This document shows, one piece after another, positions 43,453 to 54,712 of a stretch of 64,000 bases of DNA. Both the position numbers and the translations under genes were made by a program. The DNA is from Scalesia atractyloides (Eukaryota > Streptophyta > Magnoliopsida > Asterales > Asteraceae). The first letter of the stretch is position 1, and each line of letters begins with the position of its first letter. The stretch is from positions 47,396,181 to 47,460,180 of the forward strand of contig CAMTDV010000007.1 in NCBI GenBank assembly GCA_947069175.1. Direction: 5' to 3'. The notes under the pieces are model-generated. The model worked only from the letters and a program-made list of their open reading frames with translations, did no database searches and was not told where the DNA came from.

Positions 43453-45037
43453 CTAGTCTTGATCAGAATACTTAGCCATAGCAAATCGAGCCTGAGGTAG
43501 GCGATTACGCATAACCTTTTGATATTTTGAGTATAGTGTTTTAAACGGTGTAAAAGCCTTTTGACAATTTCGCGCAATATGCCCGGGAAATCCACAGTTG
43601 AAACAGGTTTGCCTCTTCTGGAAGAAAACCGTCCATTCAGCTTGGGAAATTCTAGGCAATTTGTCTGTCAGTTTCTTGCTTACGGGTACTAACGGCTGAT
43701 GCACGGTGTTGATCTTGGTTGTTGCCTACGCACAACCATCAGCACACTTGTTAGTTTTGTGATTTGAATTAGACAATTTGGAATGTGTAGTCTTAGACGG
43801 AATTTTAATTGATTTCTGTTCAGCTGTTTGCTTAAGAGATTCAGTTTGGGACCGCCGAGTCAATCTCTCAAAGTGAAGAAGTGACTCAGCAGTTGCCTTT
43901 GCATTTGTCGGAGACGCCTGTTTGTTTTTCTTCTTTTTGGATCGGCGTGTTCTCCATTTCTTATTTTTATTTTTCAAATCACTTTGTGTGGCAGATTCTG
44001 CAGAGGACACGGGGGGCTCAGCAGGGACATCCTTTTCTGAACTTTCAAAAGATGAGCTTGAAACATTACAAGTAGGTGGAATCTCTAAATTTTGAAAAGT
44101 TTGAGAATCCGATTCAGATTCAGTTTCAAGAATTGCATCTGAATCAGCAGAAAGAGAATGCTCATCATCTTTCATTTCAGAATCAATCACTTGTTCTTGG
44201 TTTGAAGAAGCCGAGTCGCCCGAATCTTCTAGAATTACGCCAACGTCAATTTTCACAGGGTCGGTTGGTTGGTTAAATATTTTACTGTTAACCCTGGGAT
44301 TAGCAACAACTGACGGAACCTCTGGAGAAGAACTTTCAGTCTCTTCAGTAGGAACTGATGAAACCAAATCATCTGTCGATGCTGTACCTGTAGCAAAATT
44401 CATGTTTTCATCACAAGAGTTATCACAGTTATTAGTAGCATTCAAAACATCAGCATTTGATGAAAAACCAGAATTAAAACTGTCTATGTTATCAACACAA
44501 CCCACACTGTCTGAAAATTTAAATTGTTCGGCAAGAAATTGATTCAAAATGTCAAAAGCAGGTTTATAAAATTCATAATCAGCAGCCGAATTGTCTGAAT
44601 TTGCATTCAGACATTCCTCCACCATCTGTAATATCCTCAACTCATATTTCTTTTGTACATGAGGTAGAAACATTAGTATCGTTCACTAAGTCAGTTTCAG
44701 TTTCAGAAGAATTTTCTCCTTTAGATTCTGTGGAGGATGTTGTTGCCTTTGCCTCAGGCATCACTTTCTCTAAATCATCTGTACTACAAGATGGATGGTC
44801 ACCAGATTCATGTGAAAGTGGTGTGGAAGTAACGAAAACATCATCCCTCTTAAGTTCAGTTGGTTTAGAGAACTTTGGGTAATAGGGCTTCCATGGTTTA
44901 GAAAGATAATCTGAAGGTTTACCATACATCATATTTTCTGCATTTTCTAGATCAGCCTCAGATTCAGGCATTCTTGTATAGTTATGATTATATGGTGGAG
45001 GAGCCCTATTGTACCCAAGACCTTTTGTGAATTTTTT
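43453..45037 (-). pseudogene. Copia-2 gag: acidic region and second zinc knuckle
   Basis: Open stretch 44673-43726 (315 residues) is rich in Ser, Asp, Glu and Asn (DSGDSASSNQEQVIDSEMKD, SLSADSDAILETESESDSQ), followed by a basic segment (KNKNKKWRTRRSKKKKNKQ). Then comes the CCHC knuckle CFNCGFPGHIARNC at about 43575-43616, intact. Part of the acidic region is in another frame at 44971-44642 (YGKPSDYLSKPWKPYYPKFSKP). Same architecture as copia-1 3471-5210. Confidence 0.78.
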
Positions 45038-47063
45038 CTAGTAATTGAGCTGTAAATCAAACAAGTCCTTGACCAGCTTGCTGGAAGTTTCAATTTTTTT
45101 AATGTTTATTTCATTTTCCCGAAACTTCCTTGTCAAGGAATTTAGCTTGGCTAATGCTGCTTGAAGTTCTACGTCCTTTTTAGCTAATTTTAGCTTATAG
45201 TCGTATACCCAACATTGCTGTTGGTTCAAGTCTAGCTTTAGCTGAGCTATATCTTGTTTTTGAGCTCCGACCTTTTCCATAAGAAGCTTGTTCTTATGTT
45301 TAAGGGTGATGTTCTGTGATGCAGCTTGTTGGTATTCAGCTACAAGAGTTGAATTATGGGCGCGCATTTGTGATAATTTAAAATGACAACTATCAGAATA
45401 AAGAATTCGATTTACCATTTCTGAAAGATCTGGTGTCTCAGTTGTCTTCACCATCATGTAGTGGTTGCTGTTCTTAGAAAGATTCAAAGTCTCCATCTGA
45501 GCTGCAGCATCTACCCAGTTGAATCCTTCGTGCTGTAGTGCCACCAACGCCGTTGATTTCCCGCCCGAGCTGCCTGAGGGACTCGTAGCAGACTTTGAGG
45601 GAGAGACTGGCACTAGCTGTCTGTCGCTGCTCTGTATATCTATCACTCTGGATGACACATATCCAGATGGCAGCTTCTTGTACTCCCTGGCAAAATGTCC
45701 TGGCTCGTGACATCTGTAACACCAGAGTTTATCCTTTGTAAGACCAGTCTTCAGATTTGACAATGGTTGCCGCCCATACTTCTTTTGAAACCTGTTGACA
45801 TGAAAGGCAGCCATTGCAAGATTCCCGGACACATCAATCTCATCCAGATCCTCCTCCATATTTTATTTACTTCAGTTGGAATAATGGATGGGGGAGTCAG
45901 ATCACCTGCTAAAAAGGCATTCAAGCAGTTGATCATTGAAGCAGCTATGGCCAATTTCTCTTCATTTTCCTTAGTGAGAAAAGCAGAATTAGACACAGCT
46001 TGAGAAGGTACCACTGCTGGAGCAGCAGATTAAGGAATGCCGCCTGTTGAACTACTGAGGAATGGCAGGACTGAAAACCATGTTAGGATACTAAGCATGG
46101 TACTGTGTCTGAACCTGGGCAGCAGAAAACATAGTGGGAGTCTAAGACTGAAGACCATAGACGTACTGAGTCTTCTGTGGCGTGGCAAGAGGACTGTTAA
46201 CCATGTTTGAGCTACCCGGTGTTTGAGAATTTCCCTGCAGAGGGCTATAGACCAGATTTTGTGACATCAATGCTGCATTTTGCCCTATAATATCGGCGGC
46301 CGTCAAACTACTCTGATGATTGATGTCTCTCTGCTTATTATCGATCTCACACGATTTAATAGTAGCTATCATTTCTGTGAGAGTGGCATCATTCAGATTC
46401 TTCGTCTTCTTGATCATTCCAACATCAGCATCCCAACTCTTCGGTAATGAATTTAACAGCTGTCTGTTCATAGCACTATTGGTAAGAGTAATCTCAGCTG
46501 ATATTATCTGGGAAACGAGCTTTACATATCTCCGAATCTGATTCTCAATGGTTTCCCCGTAAAAGTGATTAAATGAGCTAAATTGTTGATTCAACTGATT
46601 TACTCTGCTGGCCTTCATGTCTGTATTTCCCTCATAGAGATTTTGCAATTCACTCCATACTTCTTTGGCGGTCTTGCAATTTCTGACCGCAATTGAAATG
46701 TCGGTCCAAGTGCAATTGTCAGTACAGCTGAGGCCTTTTCGTCTTCCTCAATTATTTTAACATCTTCTAGAGTCCACAAGTGACTGGGTTTTGGAATCTT
46801 TGTATCCGGATCTTGATCAGTACTGTAAACAATCGTTCGCGGACCATTCATAATACACCTCCACACTCTAGGCTCTTTGGCCTTGCAATATTGCTCGAGT
46901 CTAAACTTCCATTCATAATACTCATCTCTATACAACAGAGGGGCACTTTAGTTGAAGTGCCAATCACTTGAACCAATTCTTGATGGAGGGCAAGAGTCTG
47001 TGATTGCAGTGCAGCCAAAGTGGCATTGGTTAAATCCTGAGCTGTCATGTAGCTGTTCATCAT
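45038..47063 (-). pseudogene. Copia-2 gag: N-terminus, UBN2 region, first zinc knuckle, coiled coil
   Basis: Start ATG at 47063-47061: MMNSYMTAQDLTNATLAALQSQTLALHQELVQVIG, then a frameshift. Next are YRDEYYEWKFRLEQYCKAKEPRVW, VNQLNQQFSSFNHFYGETIENQIRRYVKLVSQI (UBN2-like copia gag) and LNDATLTEMIATIKSCEIDN. After another shift, NEEKLAIAASMINCLNAFLAGDL and KYGRQPLSNLKTGLTKDKLW lead into the first zinc knuckle CYRCHEPGHFAREY, where the last Cys is Tyr. The part from 45400 to 45038 (NITLKHKNKLLMEKVGAQKQ and following) looks like a coiled coil. Stops lie near 46020-46140. Confidence 0.82.
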
Positions 47064-47885
47064 GGTTAACTTTATTAAAATTACCAAGTAAATTTAAATT
47101 CAGTTAATTTCAAATTTTATAATATGAACAGTGATCAGTCCGAAATCAGTCCAGAATAGTCAACTCTGAGATGAGCAGATCCGAAATGAGTCCGAGATGG
47201 TCAAATCCGAGATGGATGAATCCAAGATGATTGACCGGTATGATGTTGATCCAAGATGGATAATTCAAAATTGAAAAATTCGAAATGATGATCAGGAAGG
47301 CAGTGTGTACCGAATAAGAAATCCAGAATGATGTTGTTCTGGAATAAAAGAGAATCCAGAATAAAAACTAATCCGAAATGAATCCGGAATCAGGAATAAT
47401 CCGGAATGAGACTGGATCCGGAATGAAATCAGTCGGAATCTAATCCTTATCCGAATGCAACAGTGGTCCGAATTGTAAGCAACAATAGTCCGAATTCCAA
47501 GCAACAGTGAACCGAATTCCAAGTAACAGTAATCCGAATTCCAAGCAACTGATAACCACCAACAGTATCTCAGATCCGAAATGGTAGCAATCCAGATTGA
47601 ACAGTAGTCCTGGATCAATCCGAGATGGATGATCTCCTTCATGTTCTTCAGGATCTTCAACAGTAACAAATCTGAAATCCTTGAAGCTTTTTCGAGTTCT
47701 TCGAAATCCGTAACAGTAGCATATCCGAAATCTTCAAATCTTCTTTGAGTTCTTCGGAACAATAGCAATTTCGAACAAACACAACAATTCTTCGATTCTG
47801 AACAGTAATTCGGGTTGAAACAGCAACAACTCCACTTCCGATCAGCTCTTCAATCTGCGATACCTGGAGCCTGTATTGTACAGCA
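47064..47885 (-). other. Copia-2 5' leader with motif array
   Basis: Non-coding leader between PBS and gag. From about 47130 to 47830 it carries dozens of ATCCGAGATGG / ATCCGGAATGA / ATCCGAAATG words on the plus strand (TCTCGGAT-like in sense). Also a tandem ATTCCAAGCAACAGTAATCCGA unit near 47480-47560. Confidence 0.75.
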
Positions 47886-47898
47886 GGCTATGATACCA
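47886..47898 (-). other. Copia-2 primer binding site, one mismatch
   Basis: The minus strand reads TGGTATCATAGCC; copia-1 and the tandem fragment have TGGTATCAGAGCC. Confidence 0.85.
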
Positions 47899-47900
47899 AT

Positions 47901-48201
47901 TGTAAGTCCCGATAATCGGATCTAACAGGTATCACAAACCTAATCAGTAGCGGAAATAATGATTAGGAAGAAGAAAAATCTCTTAAATTAAAAACAACTT
48001 GCATACACTAGAAAAGTGTCTGATACAAGTTTTCAATTACAACTCTCTAACCCTTAAACCTTGACCTAAGACATATATTTATACTACTCACTAAACCCAA
48101 CAGTTACAACCCTAGGCCCACAAGGCACTAGGAAGCCCCAAACCCCCTTAAAGCCCAAATGTAACTCTAATGTGTAAACCTTTATTAATATAAGCCCAAC
48201 A
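47901..48201 (-). repeat. Copia-2 5' LTR
   Basis: 301 bp, plus strand TGTAAGTCCC...AGCCCAACA. It aligns with 32159-32448 except for a small insertion near 48090-48110. TATA-like GTATAAATATATG on the minus strand near 48070-48083. Confidence 0.9.
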
Positions 48202-48726
48202 ACGGACAAGATTTTGCAGATTCGAGACAACTTTCTCAAAGCTAGAAGCCGACTAAAGAGCTACATAGATAAAAGACGTAAGCCTTTGGAATTCAATATT
48301 GGTGACTTTGTACTTCTCAAGGTATCCCCTTGGAAGGGTGTGGTTTATTTCGGGAAAAAGGGAAAGCTCGCTCCTTGCTATGTGGGTCCTTTCAAGATTC
48401 TCAAAAGGATTGGCAAGGTAGCATACCGACTGGACCTACCACAAGAACTCAACAACGTTCATCCTACCTTCCACGTCTCAAACTTGAAGAGATGTCTCGC
48501 CGAAGAAGGACTCCAAGTTCCACTTGAAGATCTTCAAATCAATGAGACCTTACACTTCGTGGAGAGACCAGTTGAAATCATGGATCAAGGCACTAAGCAA
48601 CTAAGGCGCAGTCGAATTCTTATCGTGAAGGTTTGATGGGAAGGAAAACGTGGCGCTGAGTTTACTTGGGAACTTGAAAGCAACATGAAGACTAAGTATC
48701 CGCATTTGTTCGTTGCATCTTCCTAA
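48202..48726 (+). pseudogene. Gypsy-2 integrase, third segment with chromodomain-like end
   Basis: Resumes gypsy-2 pol after copia-2: DKILQIRDNFLKARSRLKSYIDKRRKPLEFNIGDFVLLKVSPWKGVV, GKLAPCYVGPFKILKRIGKVAYRLDLP, VHPTFHVSNLKRCLAEEG, ERPVEIMDQGTKQLRRSRI. A TGA replaces the Arg/Trp codon in the chromodomain-like KVRWEGKRGAEFTWE at 48634-48636. It ends in TAA near 48726. Gypsy-1 shows the uninterrupted order at 9305-9830. Confidence 0.9.
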
Positions 48727-48745
48727 ATTTCGGGACGAAATTCCC

Positions 48746-48760
48746 TAAAGGAGGGGAGAC
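48746..48760 (+). other. Gypsy-2 polypurine tract
   Basis: AAAGGAGGGGAGAC directly before TGTAATGC of the 3' LTR. Confidence 0.88.
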
Positions 48761-51423
48761 TGTAATGCTTCGCATTTGTAACTTTTCATTTTTAGTAAGT
48801 TTGCTTCATGTTTCTATAATTGGAAAGTCAAAACCTTGTAATCATATTTCTATTTCCAAGTCATTGTAAATCTAAGACTTTGATTATAATCCAATTAGAT
48901 CAATTATGCGAATTTCACAAACTTTACACATGCTTAAACTTATGAACGTATGTTACATTGTTGCTCGATAAATCAATTCAAAATGACTCGTAAATGCCTA
49001 TTGTACTTTATAAATCTTAATGCCAAATGTCAAGCAAGATGATTAGTGATTCTAATGCAAATTATTTAAGCTTTCGGTATCATAAAACTTGTCAAAATTA
49101 TATTGTAGCACCTACATAAACAAGTATTTTTTTGGTTTATGTAAGACCCTTAAACCTTGGTTTTGATCTTCTAAACATGTCACAATTGTAAAAATATAGT
49201 GTACATCAATTAATCAACACTTAAACCTAATCTTATTTAGCAAAAAAAAAAAAAGAAAAAGAAAGACAGCTTGCAGCCGCAAGCTGTCAAGAGTGATTAG
49301 GGTTTTGTTTTTCAAGTTTAACAACTACCAAACCCCATTAAATGCTAACTTAACCTAACCCTAATCCCTTCCCTATAAAATCAAGCCTTCCCTCACCCCT
49401 TTCTCACTTTTACAAGCCTCCAAACACTTCAAACATCCTCTCAAACTTCCAGAATTCACTTTTGTCCCAAAACAGTTTGCAAGTGAGTTTCAACTCACTT
49501 CCCTTCTTCTTCAAGCCTTGTTTTTCTTTCTAACACCCTTGGATAACCTCTAGGAAGGTTCTCACAAGTTTTCTTAGGCAAACTAAGGTGAAACCCCACC
49601 ATTTTGAGATCCAAAAGTGTGTTAACTTTCTGCCCACTTTTTATCTTTTCAAACTTTAAGAATTTCAAAGTTTTCTTCATGTGTTCTCCCTCAACATTGT
49701 TTGCTAAGCCCCATGGGATGTTACGATAGGTTTTCCATGGAAAACCAAGGTGGAACAATACCATTTTTAGGGCCAAACTTTCTGTTTTGGAAGTTAAACT
49801 TATAAACTTTTTCGAACTTGTTTTTAAACTTAACAACTCTATGCTACTTGTGCCTCTAACAAAGTTTATGGTTAGAGAGCTAGCTAGACTTGTTCCATAC
49901 AAAATCAAGAGGTATAACATGCCTCTAAAATTGTGGTTTTATTAGGGTTTTAAACCCACGAGTGTTGACCATCCAAGCTTACAAGCTTGGGTTGGTGAAG
50001 GTGTGATTACATGGAGGCCTTGGCTATCCAACTTTTCAATCCACCCCTCACTTGATGATTTTTGTCCATTAAGCTACAGTTCACTTTCACTAGAGTAACA
50101 AGGCCACGACACGTCCGCAAACGTTGCCATGTTCAGGATGCACGCACCCAGCTTACTTATTCGGTTCGAAGCGTAGCTTAGTGATGTACTATATTCTTGA
50201 CCATCCAAATTGTCCTTGTGGCAATTTGTGTATTGGTGAATCTTACGAAAGAGGTTTAGGATGGTTATCCTTCTACCTCCATGTATGACTTCTATGACTT
50301 ATATGATATCCATGACTTATATGAAATCTGTGATAAACTTGTAATAATATATGTAAACTATATATGTAAATAATAAATATAACCGAACCTTTGACGATGA
50401 CCATACGGTTACTTGTCCTAATATTAGGTTATTTTATCTAAGATGTAACGATCGTTACGATTCTATTGGGCATGATCCATAAAAACACAAACACCCTTCG
50501 AGGCTTATAGTGTCAAAAACGAGCGTTAACGTCTAGATAAATACTTTCGACTATACATACTTTTTGCATACTTAAATTCCTAAAATTATCAAACTCCATC
50601 GTCAAATCAATACTCACACACCTATGTCTCCTTGTGTAGGATAACTTGGTGTTCGTTCCCCTAATCAACCTAAATGCTTTCACGGAACTTAACTTTGCAA
50701 AACCGTGAGTACACTCGACACCCTTTTTACGCTTTACACTTTTGGGTGCAATATGTTAATCTATCATAAATACACTAAATCACACTTTTATTCTATGAAA
50801 TCAGACAAACAATCCATCATACATGCTATAGTTATGTGATACTTGAATTGTTTATTTGGAATATTCTTATGTGATACTAAATGCCATTAACTTCGATCAA
50901 GCCTCCCTTAACATGTATAGCGCTATAGGAGTAACGCACCGCCCGTATACTTGTGGTCAATGTTAAGTTTTAATCTATTATGCGGTACACTAGAGGATTG
51001 ACTTGTAGTTCACATGCCTTGTTTACCATTTATCTCGTATACTAGCTTATCATGTGAATTTGTTTAAACATTTTTTAATACTTATGCTATGATATCAAAC
51101 TTGTGTACTCGCCAGTACTTTGTTATTGAACTATACTTTTTAACATGTTGCAGGTTGATGAAGTTGGTATGATGAAAGTTAGTAGGATCGGCATAGAAAC
51201 ACGTTGAGAATGCTAAGTTAATTATTATGTTTTTTGTTGAATGTATCTCTTTGATTGTTATTTTGTACTCGAATTATGTTGTATTTGACAATTTGGTAAT
51301 TTGGAATGAAATGAGTTGTTTAATTAAATATTGTCACAAATAGTGTCACAAATAGTGTCATGATGTCTCGAGCAATCTAGTTCGTCTCACTCCAATGTTT
51401 CCGCCATCGGTTGGGGTGTGACA
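48761..51423 (+). repeat. Gypsy-2 3' LTR
   Basis: 2663 bp, TGTAATGCTT...GGGGTGTGACA, homologous to 21007-23629. TATAAAAT at 49374-49381. Palindrome form at 49265-49288 with arms GACAGCTTGC and GCAAGCTGTC. Followed by ACGGG at 51424. Confidence 0.93.
49265..49288. promoter_or_regulatory. 24-bp palindrome in gypsy-2 3' LTR
   Basis: 10-bp arms GACAGCTTGC / GCAAGCTGTC pair perfectly; only the 4-bp centre (AGCC) is not self-complementary. Relative to gypsy-1 the second pair is A-T instead of G-C. Confidence 0.75.
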
Positions 51424-51428
51424 ACGGG
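51424..51428. repeat. Target site duplication ACGGG (right of gypsy-2)
   Basis: Partner of 21002-21006. The Athila-like LTR continues from here in register with the copy at 56873 onward. Confidence 0.92.
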
Positions 51429-52613
51429 CCTGTGTGAGTGGTCTCTTTCCACTATAAAAGGAGGTGCTTGGTTCATTTCCAACTCCCCCTTGGCAAACCA
51501 CTTCTCTCCTACTTGCTACCATTCCACCACCACTACAACACTATCATCCACCACATTCCTCCATCATCCACCTCTAGAGTGTATGTAGTAGTCTCGGGAT
51601 CCAAGATTGATCGTAAGAGTTCTTGTCAAACCCAGGTCATGCTTGGCTAATTTTTTACATCAGTTGGTGAAGACAAATCTTTTATGTTACTTTTGATTTC
51701 CAAGCTTTGGCTACTTTTTATTTAGGTATGTATAAATGACTTTAAGATATAATTTTTTATATTGAAAGTGAAATTTACTCTATCATTTCTTCATGTTTTG
51801 TTAATTCACTCATTCGTGTCTTTACGGTCTATATAAAGCGCTGTTAAATAGCTAGAAGGGAGTTAGAAGGGTGGTTTATGTAAATTCTTGCCTTGTTCAG
51901 TGTATAGATCCTACAAAGACTTGATTCAAACTTATTAGGACTTCTCTTGAGGCAGATAGCATCAAATCGGGAGAAGTAAGAACAACTTGAATCCATTATA
52001 AATAAACTACTATTAAAACTTTAAACCAACATTGCGGGACTATATCCCTATTGACTAAGACCAATATAGCCGACGGTAGTGTTGCCTCCAAAAGAGGGAC
52101 ATGTCACATGTTGCATTAATAACTTACTTAATTATCTTTCAATAATCCGGCCTTGCTGGACTGTATCCCTGCTGACTCAGACCAATATGGCTGAGGGTAG
52201 CTCTGCCTCCAAAAGAGGGGCATGCCACAATAATTAAGATAATCTCTTAAAAAGCCCAAAGTGCGGAAATCATCAAAAGATACATAAAAGAGGAGTCAGA
52301 ACCAGTGATTCTATCTTGTTTATTGTATTTACTAACTTTTTATTTTTACCTTTTCTATTTTAAACTAACTAACATCCTTTCTCAAAATTTTGGTTAGATT
52401 AGATGTTGATGATATTCCGGTATTAATAGCCCTTGTGTTCTTGGACGACCTCGGTATCTTACCATCACTATACTACGCCAACGGTGGGTGCACTTGCCCT
52501 ACCGTTTCGTAGAGAGTGATTGTATTGTCTCGTGTTTTATAAATTTAAAGCTTGAAAACCAAGTAAAAGTGCTAAAAATATACTAAATATTATACCACGC
52601 TCGCATCATGTCA
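51424..52613 (+). repeat. Athila-like 5' LTR, right part
   Basis: Continues the LTR begun at 20609. TATA-like TATAAAAG at 51453-51460. It contains an internal direct repeat of about 120 bp (CCTTGCTGGACTGTATCCCT-type unit at about 52030 and 52151), also duplicated in the 3' LTR (57480, 57602). It ends around ...CGCATCA before the PBS spacer. No coding sequence. Confidence 0.85.
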
Positions 52614-52619
52614 AGTTTT

Positions 52620-52637
52620 TGGCGCCGTTGCCCGGGA
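52620..52637 (+). other. Athila-like element primer binding site
   Basis: TGGCGCCGTTGCCCGGGA, the tRNA-Asp-type PBS typical of Athila elements (family knowledge), just after the LTR end. Confidence 0.82.
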
Positions 52638-52910
52638 CACAAGAATTTAAAGAACTTTTAAAATTGACAACCTAATAATTTTTTATCTTCTTTGTTTTTT
52701 TCTTTTTAGGTTTTTTTCTTTTTTCTGCATTTTCTTCACTTTCTATTGGTTTAGCACAGGCCTGCCTGATCAAACACGGGGCCGTGACTCACTCCACTAG
52801 CATAAAACTCTATTTTCTACCAGACAGAAGCTGTAACGGGACCGTATAACACCCACGCGAGGCCGTGCCTACCTCTAGCTTTAAGAAAAACAATCATCTG
52901 ATCCCTATGG

Positions 52911-53144
52911 TTGAGACCTCGTCTAATAAAAATGGATGTTAATGATTATTTTTACCCCCACCACTCTTACGGTGAATGGTGCCAATTATGTGGTAGAGTC
53001 CAGCAAAATTTAGAATGTCCTATTCTAAATTTTCAACCCCACTACCTAATAGACCCATTGTTTTCCTGTGAGGTCACCTTAAGATGGGCGAGAGTAAAAA
53101 CAATAACTACCATCCACCTGAATGCCATCAACCCTCTTTCCTAG
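52911..53144 (+). CDS. Small ORF in Athila-like element, possible gag remnant
   Basis: 77 codons containing WCQLCGRVQQNLECPIL and HYLIDPLF; the paired Cys residues hint at a former zinc-binding or gag N-terminal piece, but I cannot assign it. It overlaps the next short ORF (53084-53293) in another frame, which suggests one older protein split by a frameshift: residues NAINPLS in one frame and PPECHQPSFLEDITLEDLCQIEKRI in the other. Could equally be chance. Confidence 0.25.
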   Translation: MRPRLIKMDVNDYFYPHHSYGEWCQLCGRVQQNLECPILNFQPHYLIDPLFSCEVTLRWARVKTITTIHLNAINPLS

Positions 53145-53293
53145 AAGACATAACTTTGGAAGATCTATGTCAAATAGAAAAGAGGATTATTCAAAAACTC
53201 AAGGAAATAGAATCCATGATGAATGCGAGATATTCATCAAAGGATGATCAAGAAGGAGAAGAATCGAGAAACGATTCGATGGAACCACATTAG
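53084..53293 (+). CDS. Small ORF in Athila-like element
   Basis: 69 codons, MGESKNNNYHPPECHQPSF then a helical stretch EDLCQIEKRIIQKLKEIESM and an acidic end (DDQEGEESRNDS). Its composition looks like real protein (amphipathic helix, few stops) and not like random AT-rich DNA. No family recognised; probably the second half of the broken ORF starting at 52911. Confidence 0.25.
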   Translation: MGESKNNNYHPPECHQPSFLEDITLEDLCQIEKRIIQKLKEIESMMNARYSSKDDQEGEESRNDSMEPH

Positions 53294-54550
53294 AGAAAAG
53301 ACAATACCAAGGCCATCACGTGTACCTTAACCCCTTGTGAAAATGATGGCGATAGTCGTCCCTGTATCGACCATGCAATGAAGGACTCCTTGGCGGCTGT
53401 GGATCTCACACCAACGACCCTATCAACCAGAGCGAGTCGACTCACACCTTCTTTAGCGAGAGCCCAAAAAAGGCAAATAAAGGTTGGTTCTGCCCACATA
53501 ATTATAGCTTAGGTTTCTTCCTTTCCGACAACCTGTTGCGTTTCGTATCTCGCACAAGAACCTAAGGTACATTCGGCACTTCATTGTTATCCCAACCAGT
53601 AAGGAACCTCCCGATATAAACTAATATTAATCAGACAAAACCTCATAGTCCTGGATGGACACGGGGCCGTGCTCCATGCACGGCCGTGCCCTAGGCACGG
53701 GTCGTGTTCATTTTACTTCGTCCCATGAGGCGTGTTAGACTAGACACGACGTCGTACCTACCGTCCTAGTCAGACACAGGGTCGTGCCTCCCTTGGCATG
53801 GCACGTGCTCACTAACACACAACATTCTCTAGCTTGTTACAGAAGGCACGGGGCCATGAGCAAAATGTTTGGACTCACCCCAAAGACAAAGATCCTTCCA
53901 GATTTTTTTCACATACCCAAAAAGGTATGTTCTTAAAAAGGTTTCCTAAAACCTTCTTGTCTTTGGCACTTTTGGTTATGTTCTTCTTCTTCAACCTCCA
54001 ACAAAACTCCTTTGGATCTTAAAGCTTCAAACTTCAAAGCTTCAATTATTGGAGTGGATATTTGATTTTTCAACCCAAACTCTTGCAAAACCAATGTTTT
54101 ACAACACTATTTTAAGTTATTTACGTCCAGAAATGACAAAAACCAACAATTTTTAACTTAAAATAAGAGTTAATGGGCTAAAAATCAGAATAGTGGAAGC
54201 AGCACAGGGTCGTGTGACCTCTCTATAAGTTCAACTTTGAATGGGTTGTCTTGTTTACTTAGCATGTTGAGCCAACAAATCAGAATTTCATTCAACCAGT
54301 TCCCGCAACAACAAGAGGTGAAGAAGACTTTCACTTGAGGCAACTTCTGTTTGATATGTTTGCAAACTACGAGAATCAATCAATGAAATGACCTTCTTGG
54401 AGGAAGTCCTTATCGACTGAGTGAACTACCTCACGTTGGCCCTCGAGAGTAGCTCTGGAAAATCAACCTTTACACGAAAGGTTGAATATCCTAGTAGTTC
54501 CTCCTATGGATTCGATTTTCCCTCAAGAAGATTGGAACCTAGCTCAATAG

Positions 54551-54712
54551 GTCATAAACCCAACCGGCTGGGATGAAATCCCAACGGAACCTCCCGTTGA
54601 CACCTTCTACGAGGTTCCAGGGGTCTCCGCTCCTCCCCCGCAAGAGAACATCGACGATGAGCCCTTCATCTTCCTCCTAAGGGAGATTGAAGAAATGCTC
54701 AACAACATATGA
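54551..54712 (+). pseudogene. Short acidic, Pro-rich coding remnant in Athila-like element
   Basis: 54 codons without an ATG, open from an upstream TAG to TGA at 54710-54712: NPTGWDEIPTEPPVDTFYEV, then PPPQENIDDEPFIFLLREIE. Protein-like composition. The position about 0.6 kb before the GTGTGGGGGA stretch suggests it derives from an ORF end. Function unknown. Confidence 0.25.

Larger units (their letters stand above)
31765..48201 (-). mobile_element. Copia-2: SIRE-like element with third ORF, plus part of a second tandem copy
   Basis: Minus strand from the right: 5' LTR 47901-48201, PBS, leader, gag, protease, integrase, RT, RNase H (ends 39737), spacer, third ORF 35166-32504, PPT and 3' LTR 32159-32448. 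Beyond the 3' LTR lies another PBS plus about 390 bp of copia leader (31765-32158) that abuts gypsy-2 integrase directly, with no outer LTR. The LTR at 32159 was therefore shared by two tandem elements, and the left one was mostly deleted. A solo LTR (36499-39167) is nested in the spacer. Confidence 0.85.
21007..51423 (+). mobile_element. Gypsy-2: Tekay-like chromovirus carrying two nested insertions
   Basis: Same family as gypsy-1, opposite strand. 5' LTR 21007-23629, PBS, leader hairpins, gag, protease, RT, RNase H, integrase in three pieces (to 28501, 31606-31764, 48202-48726), PPT and 3' LTR 48761-51423. Both ends are flanked by ACGGG. The integrase is broken by a solo LTR (28502-31605) and by copia-2 (31765-48201). 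Without these inserts the element would be about 11 kb, matching gypsy-1. Confidence 0.93.

Noticed and set aside
49495..49920. 141-codon open frame on the minus strand in the gypsy-2 3' LTR
   Set aside because: Antisense inside an LTR, not kept open in the matching 5' LTR or in gypsy-1 LTRs.
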